This document shows positions 6,812 to 12,710 of a stretch of DNA of 12,710 nucleotides, in pieces. Location: the NCBI GenBank assembly GCA_005779525.1, contig SXIZ01000008.1:1-12710 (forward strand), given 5' to 3'. Positions within the stretch are counted from its first letter, which is position 1. Each line of letters starts with the position of its first letter. This DNA is from Methylococcaceae bacterium. GTDB taxonomy: Bacteria; Pseudomonadota; Gammaproteobacteria; Methylococcales; Methylomonadaceae. The notes below the pieces were generated by a model. That model was not told the origin of the DNA. It saw nothing but the letters and a program-made list of their open reading frames with translations, and did no database searches. The position numbers were made by a program, and so were the translations under genes.

Positions 6812-7513
6812 CTATTCGCGTTTCAAGCGTTCGTGCTGCAGGATGGATTCCGAGAAACCATCATGTAAAGAAGTAAAAATGGTTTTTAATACCAATTGAG
6901 GACTATCATCTGGGCCTGGAACTTTATCATCCACGACTTCTTCAATTTTCTCCTTTTTATCGGCTAACTTAGTTATGGCGCCCATATCTGTTGCAGTAAT
7001 TTGCGTGACTGCCTGTTGACTGGAAGTTTTTAATAACAACTGATATTTACGCAACCCAAAATGGGAACCGAACCATGAATTGCTAAACCCCTCAAGCAAA
7101 CCTGAACCGGAAGTATACGTCCCATCACCTGCAGTGTACTTACCTACATCATCACCAGCATATTTATCAACATCAAAATTCACCCATAAATAGCCTTGAT
7201 CACGGTTAAGCTCAGTAACCCTAATTTTATGATGCCGTAAAACCTGATCCAGCCGCTCCCAGGTTTTTTCAAACGATTCTTCTACCACTAACATAGGGGG
7301 AGTGGCAGAAGATAGGAACTTAACTTTGTCACCTAAACCCTGAGTTAATAACTTATCGTCTTTATCCGAAGTGGATTCTTTAGTTGGAATAGAAATAATT
7401 TGCGGCGGAACCTGCAAAGTATCGTAAGGGTCAAGTTTATTGTTATTGCTACAAGCAGTAATAAACATTGACACCAAACCAACGACTACGAGAATAGCTG
7501 TTTTATAATGCAT
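6812..7513 (-). CDS. BamC/NlpB-like outer-membrane lipoprotein
   Basis: The 233-residue protein starts at the ATG at 7513, four bases after the amidase stop. The open frame continues upstream to 7600, but that would overlap the amidase and bury the signal sequence. The N-terminus is a lipoprotein signal (MHYKTAILVVVG core, lipobox ITAC with Cys21). Ser follows the Cys, which predicts outer-membrane sorting. A PYDTLQVPPQI segment resembles the unstructured BamC N-terminus. About 72-115 (PPMLVVEESFEKTWERLDQV, then a helix and the strand GYLWVNF) resembles the first helix-grip domain of BamC. A Gly/Asp-rich insert (about 119-150) interrupts it, and the protein is shorter than E. coli BamC, with room for only one such domain. 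BamC normally follows dapA, so this location is unusual. It may be a BamC paralogue or a divergent BamC of the outer-membrane protein assembly machine. Confidence 0.65.
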   Translation of the reverse strand: MHYKTAILVVVGLVSMFITACSNNNKLDPYDTLQVPPQIISIPTKESTSDKDDKLLTQGLGDKVKFLSSATPPMLVVEESFEKTWERLDQVLRHHKIRVTELNRDQGYLWVNFDVDKYAGDDVGKYTAGDGTYTSGSGLLEGFSNSWFGSHFGLRKYQLLLKTSSQQAVTQITATDMGAITKLADKKEKIEEVVDDKVPGPDDSPQLVLKTIFTSLHDGFSESILQHERLKRE

Positions 7514-7517
7514 AAAA

Positions 7518-8336
7518 TTATGGGGTAAAAAAACGACGATGTTGTAAAGCAGGAAAACTGGCGCGAATTTTATCCAATTTTTCCAAGTCAATATCCGCAC
7601 TCACAAAGCCCGCACCCGATTTTTGACAAGCGAGCACGACACCCCAAGGATCGATAATCATACTGTGACCAAAAGTTTGTCGACCATTTTTATGAAAGCC
7701 GCCTTGATTGGGTGCAATGACGTAACATAAATTTTCAATGGCCCGCGCTCTGAGCAAAACTTCCCAATGTGCAGCGCCCGTTTGCGCAGTAAATGCCGAC
7801 GGTACGACCAAAATTTGCAACCCTTGCGCCTGCATTTTACGAATGATTTCTGGGAAACGTAAATCGTAGCAAATCGCAATACCCAATTTGCCAAATGGCG
7901 TGTCCACCAATAATGGCTGATCTCCTGCTTCGATGGTGTCGGATTCACGATAGACTTCATTGGTCTCAGGCACATTGACATCGAATAAATGGACTTTATC
8001 GTAACGTGCTACCCGCTGTCCTTGAGCGTTGTAGACAACACAGGCAGCACGAATTTTATTATCGTCGTCTGCCGCCAAGGGAATGGTACCGCCCACCACC
8101 CAAACATGGTATTTTTTGGCTACATCGGCAAGAAAATTCTGGATAGGACCAACGCCGTCCTGCTCACGTTGTTTGATTTTGTCGCTGGCATTTTCTCCCA
8201 TCAACGGAAAGTTCTCGGGTAACGCGACCAGCTTAGCGCCAGCACGCACGGCCTCGGCAATCAGCTTTTCAGCTTCCAATAAATTCGCACTGATGCTGGG
8301 CGATGATGCCATCTGGATGGCTGCACATAAACTCAT
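7518..8336 (-). CDS. nitrilase-superfamily amidase, deaminated glutathione amidase type (Nit1-like)
   Basis: The 272-residue C-N hydrolase carries the complete catalytic triad: E41 in LPENFPLMG, K114 in YDKVHLFDV and C156 in GIAICYDLRFPEI. The Nit1-specific stretches TPFGKLGIAICYD, AAHWEVLLRARAIE, FGHSMIIDPWG and the C-terminal QHRR match the family that hydrolyses deaminated glutathione, a side product of transaminases, to 2-oxoglutarate and cysteinylglycine. This is a cytosolic metabolite-repair function. A homologue lies between yhdP and tldD in Pseudomonas as well, which supports orthology. The ATG at 8336 is preceded by AAGGA about 11 bases upstream. The exact substrate is inferred from the family and not shown by the sequence. 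Confidence 0.92.
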   Translation of the reverse strand: MSLCAAIQMASSPSISANLLEAEKLIAEAVRAGAKLVALPENFPLMGENASDKIKQREQDGVGPIQNFLADVAKKYHVWVVGGTIPLAADDDNKIRAACVVYNAQGQRVARYDKVHLFDVNVPETNEVYRESDTIEAGDQPLLVDTPFGKLGIAICYDLRFPEIIRKMQAQGLQILVVPSAFTAQTGAAHWEVLLRARAIENLCYVIAPNQGGFHKNGRQTFGHSMIIDPWGVVLACQKSGAGFVSADIDLEKLDKIRASFPALQHRRFFTP

Positions 8337-8375
8337 ATTTACATTATTCCTTATGATTATTCAAAATACTCAGGG

Positions 8376-8390
8376 TTAAGCGATGCTTAA
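8376..8390. repeat. small hairpin TTAAGC-GAT-GCTTAA over the yhdP stop codon
   Basis: Six-base perfect arms (8376-8381 and 8385-8390) surround a three-base loop, and the TAA stop of yhdP (8389-8387) is inside one arm. There is no T-run directly after it on the minus strand, so it is not a standard terminator. It may slow 3' exonucleases or attenuate expression between yhdP and the amidase gene. Confidence 0.35.
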
Positions 8391-10417
8391 TGTAACCAGG
8401 AAAAATCAGTCAGCCTATGCCAGGTTTTCTGTAACAACCCACTATTTTCATGGAGCTGCGTGGCGATTGGATTTTGCCAAGTACCCCGCAGCTGAAATTC
8501 TGATCCTAACAAGAAACCCTCTTGTGAGTTTCCAGTCACCGTTTCAGCGGCAAACGTGAGCACCTTGTCCACAATTGTACCAGCAATAGGTAGGGCTGCA
8601 GAACTTTTAGGTAACACGGTCACATGCTGTTCTAGCGTACGCGCGCCTAGATCCATGGTGCCTTTTAATAAAATTTCTGCTGGGATAGCATCAATTTTAA
8701 CTAATTGACTGGAAGCAATACCTTGCTGTAAGACAAAAGCACCGTTGATACTGTTAAACATCAAACCCTCGGCGTATAAATCACTAAAATCCAAACGTAA
8801 GCGCCGCCCCCACTGTTCCATTGCTAAAAAGCCCAACACTCGCCCAAACCCGGGTTCAATACTTAAAATGCGTCCATTTTCCAGCTGCACATCTAAACTT
8901 CCATTGAGGTTTTTTAATGCAAAGTCTTGCGGAGAGCCTTGCCACTGGACATTAAAATTGATCAAGGCCTGCGATCCTTTAAGATCATGAGTTAAATCCA
9001 ACTTAGCTAAGTATTCCCCAAACCCTTGCATAGTCAACTTTCCATTCGCCTGCGTGATCGGTAAAGAACGCTCATAATGCCAGCTCCCATTGAAGGCTAA
9101 TTCACCTTTGGCATTTTTCAATTTAATCTCTGGAAATTGTAATCCATCAGCAATGCGTTGCGTATTGAGCGTAAGCACACCTAAATCAATCCCTTGCCAC
9201 AAGAGTTGTTGGCTGTAAATGTTAAACAACGGCAGTCGACTCTGCTTTTTAGAATACATGCTAGTAGCAGGAACTGATGCGGCACCTTGCTGCGCAAGCT
9301 TGGACAGATCTAAATACTGTAAATCCAGTTGTATAGCTTGATCTAAAGCTCCTGCCAATGGTTTACGAATTGCACCGCGCAATAAGCTCGACTCTACGGC
9401 AATCTGCCAAATATTTTGCTTTAACAGCATGCTCATCGCGACACGCCCGGTATCCTGTTGCTGCCAAAACAAATGCCGCCCATACAAATTGATCTGTTCA
9501 AATAACGGGGCTTGCGCGTTTGCATTGCCATCATCTGCAGCCAATCCTAGCCATTCGCTCAATGCAATATTCTGCAGATTAATTTCCAAACTTTTACCCG
9601 CTGACGGTAGTGTCGGCATTTCACCTTCACCGACTAACATTTTGATGGCCGCTATGCTTTTATGGTGGACGTCAACTTTGCAGGCTGCTTGCAATTTCTG
9701 TGCATAATCTACTGTCAAAGGCATGAAATTGGTGTCACCTAATTGCATACGCACAGCTAAACTGCTACTGCTTGCCGCATTTTTTGCCAAAATATCTGGC
9801 AATTTGACTTGCATACCCACCAAATCGGAACTTAGCTTTAAGCTAACAGGTAAATTTTTTGCCGTCGGCAAGTCTAAATCCAGTTGATAATCGCTTTCAC
9901 CGTCGACAAACTGCAGATCTGGCCATTTAAATTGCTGCTGTAGTTGCAGTAAATCACTATGCCCATGGACCATGATCGACATTTTATCCGCACTATTACT
10001 TAAAACCCCTTTAATCGGATAACCCAGCGCCTCACCTTGATAATTGCCTGCCGTCAGGCCCGCAGCATCAAAGCTTAACGTCCCGCGCAGTGCCGTAATT
10101 GGCAAATCGATGGGCAACACATTGAGTTTGGCGTTTTCGGTCACCACATGACCTTCGATGCGCTGCTCCAATTGGTCAAGCAAAGGAATTTTAATATCCA
10201 AGTCAAACACTGCCGCACCTTGGGCGCTCAGCACCTCTAGCGCTGACGCCACTTTTTCACGCACAGGAGATTGCTTGAGAAAGCTAAAAATATCAGGAAA
10301 CTGGCCTTTGCCTTTCCCGGTGATTGTCAGATATTGACTGGTTTCGAAAGAAGGCACATTAATCTTAAACTCTTCCAATTTCAGCGCATCAGCATGACCT
10401 TGGGCAGTAATAAACAT
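8387..10417 (-). CDS. yhdP: YhdP C-terminal piece (AsmA-like C-terminal region)
   Basis: This is the 676-residue part after the in-frame TGA, taken from the first following ATG (10417). The C-terminal 230 residues carry the YhdP/AsmA-2 signature: ENGRILSIEPGFGRVLGFLA, then RRLRLDFSDLYAEGLMFNSI, QHVTVLPKSSAALPIAG and a final FQLRGTWQNP. The remainder is the alternating strand pattern of the groove-like lipid-transfer rod. An AGG six bases before the ATG could allow restart of translation. However, the piece would have no signal peptide or membrane anchor, so it should not reach the periplasm on its own. Upstream codons back to the TGA are also in frame. Confidence 0.75.
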   Translation of the reverse strand: MFITAQGHADALKLEEFKINVPSFETSQYLTITGKGKGQFPDIFSFLKQSPVREKVASALEVLSAQGAAVFDLDIKIPLLDQLEQRIEGHVVTENAKLNVLPIDLPITALRGTLSFDAAGLTAGNYQGEALGYPIKGVLSNSADKMSIMVHGHSDLLQLQQQFKWPDLQFVDGESDYQLDLDLPTAKNLPVSLKLSSDLVGMQVKLPDILAKNAASSSSLAVRMQLGDTNFMPLTVDYAQKLQAACKVDVHHKSIAAIKMLVGEGEMPTLPSAGKSLEINLQNIALSEWLGLAADDGNANAQAPLFEQINLYGRHLFWQQQDTGRVAMSMLLKQNIWQIAVESSLLRGAIRKPLAGALDQAIQLDLQYLDLSKLAQQGAASVPATSMYSKKQSRLPLFNIYSQQLLWQGIDLGVLTLNTQRIADGLQFPEIKLKNAKGELAFNGSWHYERSLPITQANGKLTMQGFGEYLAKLDLTHDLKGSQALINFNVQWQGSPQDFALKNLNGSLDVQLENGRILSIEPGFGRVLGFLAMEQWGRRLRLDFSDLYAEGLMFNSINGAFVLQQGIASSQLVKIDAIPAEILLKGTMDLGARTLEQHVTVLPKSSAALPIAGTIVDKVLTFAAETVTGNSQEGFLLGSEFQLRGTWQNPIATQLHENSGLLQKTWHRLTDFSWLH

Positions 10418-10441
10418 CCCGGCCTGATAAAATACCGCCTC

Positions 10442-10457
10442 TAAGGATAAATCCTTA
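10442..10457 (-). repeat. perfect hairpin TAAGGAT-TT-ATCCTTA just downstream of the yhdP TGA
   Basis: On the minus strand the stem begins 11 bases after the in-frame TGA (10471-10469). Seven-base arms flank a two-base centre (more realistically six pairs with a four-base TTTA loop). The distance equals that between the UGA and the upper stem-loop of the E. coli fdhF selenocysteine element. However, the loop has no guanosine, unlike known bacterial elements. Confidence 0.5.
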
Positions 10458-10468
10458 ACATGTCCCCA

Positions 10469-12217
10469 TCAGGGCGCATAATCCAAATCGATGTGATCCA
10501 TATCTAAAATCAGCTCAAATACCCCCTGATTTTTTGAAAACGGAAAATCTGCCAACGCACCTTTAAGAATGACACCACGCGGACGAGCACGTCCCTGCAC
10601 AAAAGCCTTCGCTAACCAATTTTCAGCATCCGGGCCCATCAGCTTAGTCGGAAAATATTGCCCAAAATTGCGCACATCGGTATCACCCTCAAAGCGGGTA
10701 AGCAAATTAATTTCTGTGGCATAGGTGTCGCGCTGAATCTGCAACTGTAAATCACTCTTGGTCTGGATATCTGGAACCTCTAAATCCAGTAACGGCGTGG
10801 ACAACAGCCACCCCTGAGCATTTTGTTGCCAGGAGAGTCGAGTCTGCAGTGATTTAAGTGCTAATGCCTGCGGAAATGCTTGAGGTAAATTGAGGCTAGA
10901 CTGTTGTGCATTAAGATCCAGAGTGCCTTGCAATTCATTGCCTTGAATATGGACATTGACATGATTAATGCTGGGATAGCTATCCGTGGGAGTGATACCA
11001 AAGTCCAGCAAATCCCCCAAAATGGCAAAACGTTGTTGTTGGGGTTGAAACCGAAAACTAAATTGGCGCAGCTGACCCTGTAACTTTGGCCATTGCGCGC
11101 TTGAGGGGATAAAATCGCCAATAAATGACTGTAGCGCATGCAGTTGATTTAATTCCAGACTGGGAAGCTCTGCTGAAACTTGAGTCACGGCAAATTCCCC
11201 CGCGCTGGGGAACTGTAGCGCGAATTTTGCGTTCAATATTTGCAGTGCGTCACTATGGATAATCAGATGATCAGCATGCACCTGCCATTGCCCATCCTTT
11301 TGCACCGCATTGAGCTGCGCATGGAGATTATGCAGCGCTATATCCGCATACCCAGTATGCTGCAAGGTTAACCCTTGTAGCTGCAGCTTTGCTGTCAAAG
11401 TGTGTACTTGCGAAGCATGCCAATAACTCCACAATTGCACATCACCCTTACCCTTTAACAAACGTATCGCCTCGGGCAAGCTATCTTTCAGCAATTGTGG
11501 TAACGCTAATTGTTTAGCCTGCACATACACTAAGCCATTTATAGCATTCGCCGCTAAAAAATTACCTTGCAACTGCATTGAAACCTGTAACGCCTCGCCT
11601 TGCTGTTCGGGTAGTTGCAACAGCATATGCAACAGATGCTGATCATCGCCAGTGTTTTTAAGCAAAATATTGACCGCTGTAAATACTTGCAGCGCGGGCG
11701 TTTTAGTCACAGGCGGGGAGGGTTTGAGATCTTGCCAGCTGACTTGGCTGTGAAGAATTTCAAAGCGTTCCCCCTGTAACAACCACAACGGTGGGCTATC
11801 ATCGTTGCTAGTGATACCCGCAATAGCAATATGCCCATCTGGATGTCTTATGACTGAGAGCTCTGCACCAATCAAAGTCACCCAAGCGGAGGTGAGCAGC
11901 GGTTGATGGCGGAGCAGCTCTAATAAATCGATGCTCACCCGAATTTCTTTGACGTGAATGACAGGCGGTAATTGTGCGTTAGGGCTTAGTACATCGACAT
12001 TTTTTAACACCAACGCCGGACGAAACCCACGCATACCTGCGCCTAAACTGGCAATTTTGACCGGGGCCGCTAATTCGCTGCTGACTTTAGCTTCTAAATC
12101 ACTGCGATATAGCTCTATGCTGCCTAACAACAGCCGCACAGCCGTTAAGCAAAGCGCAAAGCTGATTAAACCCCAAAAAATTAAATGTCTGCTGGCGCGC
12201 GTGAGATGGTAAATCAT
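10469..12217 (-). CDS. yhdP: YhdP N-terminal piece (membrane anchor plus DUF3971-type region), truncated at an in-frame TGA
   Basis: This is the 582-residue part from the ATG at 12217. Residues about 11-36 form the single inner-membrane helix, with Arg/His before it. The rest is periplasmic strand-rich sequence with typical AsmA-like starts (SSELAAPVKIASLGAGMRGF, then RPALVLKNVDVLSP). Near the end come GPDAENWLAKAFVQGR and RGVILKGALADFPF, the usual YhdP segment before the missing half. The product ends at DYAP. If made, it would be a membrane-anchored half-rod unlikely to bridge the envelope. No Shine-Dalgarno is visible before the ATG. Confidence 0.8.
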   Translation of the reverse strand: MIYHLTRASRHLIFWGLISFALCLTAVRLLLGSIELYRSDLEAKVSSELAAPVKIASLGAGMRGFRPALVLKNVDVLSPNAQLPPVIHVKEIRVSIDLLELLRHQPLLTSAWVTLIGAELSVIRHPDGHIAIAGITSNDDSPPLWLLQGERFEILHSQVSWQDLKPSPPVTKTPALQVFTAVNILLKNTGDDQHLLHMLLQLPEQQGEALQVSMQLQGNFLAANAINGLVYVQAKQLALPQLLKDSLPEAIRLLKGKGDVQLWSYWHASQVHTLTAKLQLQGLTLQHTGYADIALHNLHAQLNAVQKDGQWQVHADHLIIHSDALQILNAKFALQFPSAGEFAVTQVSAELPSLELNQLHALQSFIGDFIPSSAQWPKLQGQLRQFSFRFQPQQQRFAILGDLLDFGITPTDSYPSINHVNVHIQGNELQGTLDLNAQQSSLNLPQAFPQALALKSLQTRLSWQQNAQGWLLSTPLLDLEVPDIQTKSDLQLQIQRDTYATEINLLTRFEGDTDVRNFGQYFPTKLMGPDAENWLAKAFVQGRARPRGVILKGALADFPFSKNQGVFELILDMDHIDLDYAP

Positions 12218-12224
12218 GCATTAA

Positions 12225-12230
12225 ATTATA
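12225..12230 (-). promoter_or_regulatory. isolated TATAAT -10 hexamer before yhdP
   Basis: TATAAT (12230-12225, minus strand) lies seven bases upstream of the yhdP ATG in the 54-base gap after rng. The sequence 17 bases further upstream (AGGCTT) is a poor -35. If active, transcription would start at about the ATG itself and give a nearly leaderless message, which would agree with the lack of a ribosome binding site. This is a weak call. Confidence 0.2.
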
Positions 12231-12271
12231 CTTGCCCGACAGACATTAAGCCTGATTTTTATTATGTTTAG

Positions 12272-12710
12272 CTACAACAATACGACATCAAACTGCTCTT
12301 GGTTATACTCTGCTTCCGCACGAAAACGAATGCGTACATTTAAAAAGCTTTCTAATTCCGCGAGCGTATCCGCTTCCTCATCTAACAACATTTCCACCAC
12401 GTTATTGGACGCTAAGACGAGTAATTGTTGTACATTAAATTGACGAACCTCACGAATCACCTCGCGAAAAATTTCTAGGCAAATCGATTCGGCGGTTTTA
12501 AGCACCCCACGACCAGCACAGGCACTACAGGGCTCGCATAAAATATGCTCCAAACTTTCACGCGTTCTTTTGCGTGTCATCTCCACTAACCCCAGAGCCG
12601 AAACTTCCGTAATTTTAGTTTTGGCATTATCTTTAGCCAACAACGAACTGAGCGTTTCCAACACTTGCCGCCGATGTTCCGCACTTTGCATATCGATAAA
12701 ATCGATAATG
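12272..12710 (-). CDS. rng: ribonuclease G, C-terminal part (5' end outside the window)
   Basis: The last 145 residues of RNase G are present and open to the window edge. RNase G is the endonuclease that matures the 5' end of 16S rRNA and decays some mRNAs. The visible part begins inside the catalytic DNase I-like subdomain (IIDFIDMQSAEHRR, which includes a metal-binding Asp), then SALGLVEMTRKRTRESLEHI, then the zinc-link-type Cys cluster CEPCSACAGRG, and ends with YNQEQFDVVLL. These follow the E. coli RNase G C-terminus closely, and the protein lacks the long disordered tail of RNase E. The Met at 12691 is internal and is not the start. yhdP follows after 54 bases, as in many Gammaproteobacteria. 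Confidence 0.93.
   Translation of the reverse strand, partial: IIDFIDMQSAEHRRQVLETLSSLLAKDNAKTKITEVSALGLVEMTRKRTRESLEHILCEPCSACAGRGVLKTAESICLEIFREVIREVRQFNVQQLLVLASNNVVEMLLDEEADTLAELESFLNVRIRFRAEAEYNQEQFDVVLL

Larger units (their letters stand above)
8387..12217 (-). pseudogene. yhdP: yhdP, AsmA-like envelope lipid-transport protein, interrupted by an in-frame TGA
   Basis: Read straight through, this is a 1276-codon gene, close to the 1266 residues of E. coli YhdP, in its normal place after rng. One TGA at 10471-10469 (codon 583) interrupts it. The reading frame is the same before and after: the 17 codons between the stop and the next ATG translate to a smooth YhdP-like continuation (WGHVKDLSLEAVFYQAG). 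YhdP homologues have an ordinary residue before this Trp, so a single-base change such as GGA to TGA would explain it. No other stop or frameshift is seen. YhdP is an inner-membrane-anchored, periplasm-spanning protein of the AsmA-like group (with TamB and YdbH) that moves phospholipid to the outer membrane. A recent nonsense mutation, a sequencing error or stop-codon read-through are all possible. Confidence 0.75.

Noticed and set aside
7514..7600. Longer start for the BamC-like gene, 29 codons upstream at 7600
   Set aside because: It would overlap the conserved C-terminus of the amidase and place the lipoprotein signal internally. The ATG at 7513 gives a proper signal and lipobox.
8387..12217. 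UGA read as tryptophan (alternative genetic code) to explain the yhdP stop
   Set aside because: The other genes here (rng part, amidase, tldD, pmbA, cyclase) are full length with TGG for Trp and no in-frame TGA, so a reassigned code would be expected to show elsewhere.

Overview
This window reads as a chromosomal segment of a gammaproteobacterium. The best evidence is the gene order rng - yhdP - nitrilase-family amidase - tldD, which is a classic gammaproteobacterial neighbourhood (the same core occurs in Pseudomonas, and rng-yhdP-tldD in Escherichia), together with a BamC-type lipoprotein. Base composition leans moderately to AT. A secreted protein/CHASE2-cyclase pair and an NMT1-type sensory or transport protein could suit a Legionellales-like lineage, but I cannot fix the genus. 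No mobile element, phage, CRISPR array, tRNA or rRNA is visible.

Every recognisable gene is on the minus strand, so the window is transcribed from its right end to its left. From the right: the C-terminal part of ribonuclease G (12710-12272, cut by the window edge); yhdP, encoding a large AsmA-like envelope lipid-transport protein, interrupted by one in-frame TGA at 10471-10469 so that it reads as two pieces (12217-10469 and 10417-8387); a deaminated-glutathione-amidase-type nitrilase (8336-7518); a short BamC-like outer-membrane lipoprotein (7513-6812); and tldD (6782-5340) followed by pmbA/tldE (5295-3943), the two subunits of the TldD/E metalloprotease. The gaps are 54, 50, 4, 29 and 44 bases, so this is probably one or two operons with internal promoters.

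After a 150-base gap holding a good minus-strand -10 hexamer comes a two-gene unit: a small secreted cysteine-rich protein with an AgmX/TonB-like C-terminal domain (3792-3022), then 9 bases later a membrane CHASE2-type class III nucleotide cyclase (3012-898). A terminator-like hairpin follows the cyclase. A 463-base non-coding stretch (897-435) rich in small direct and inverted repeats lies upstream of the last gene, an NMT1/THI5-like periplasmic binding protein or sensor N-terminus that runs off the left edge (434-1).

Three points deserve a second look: the single in-frame UGA in an otherwise intact 1276-codon yhdP, with a small perfect hairpin starting exactly 11 nt downstream; the cyclase, which keeps both metal-binding aspartates but replaces both canonical base-specifying residues (Lys to Thr, Asp/Thr to Gly); and the likely functional pairing of that cyclase with the disulfide-rich secreted protein encoded just before it.
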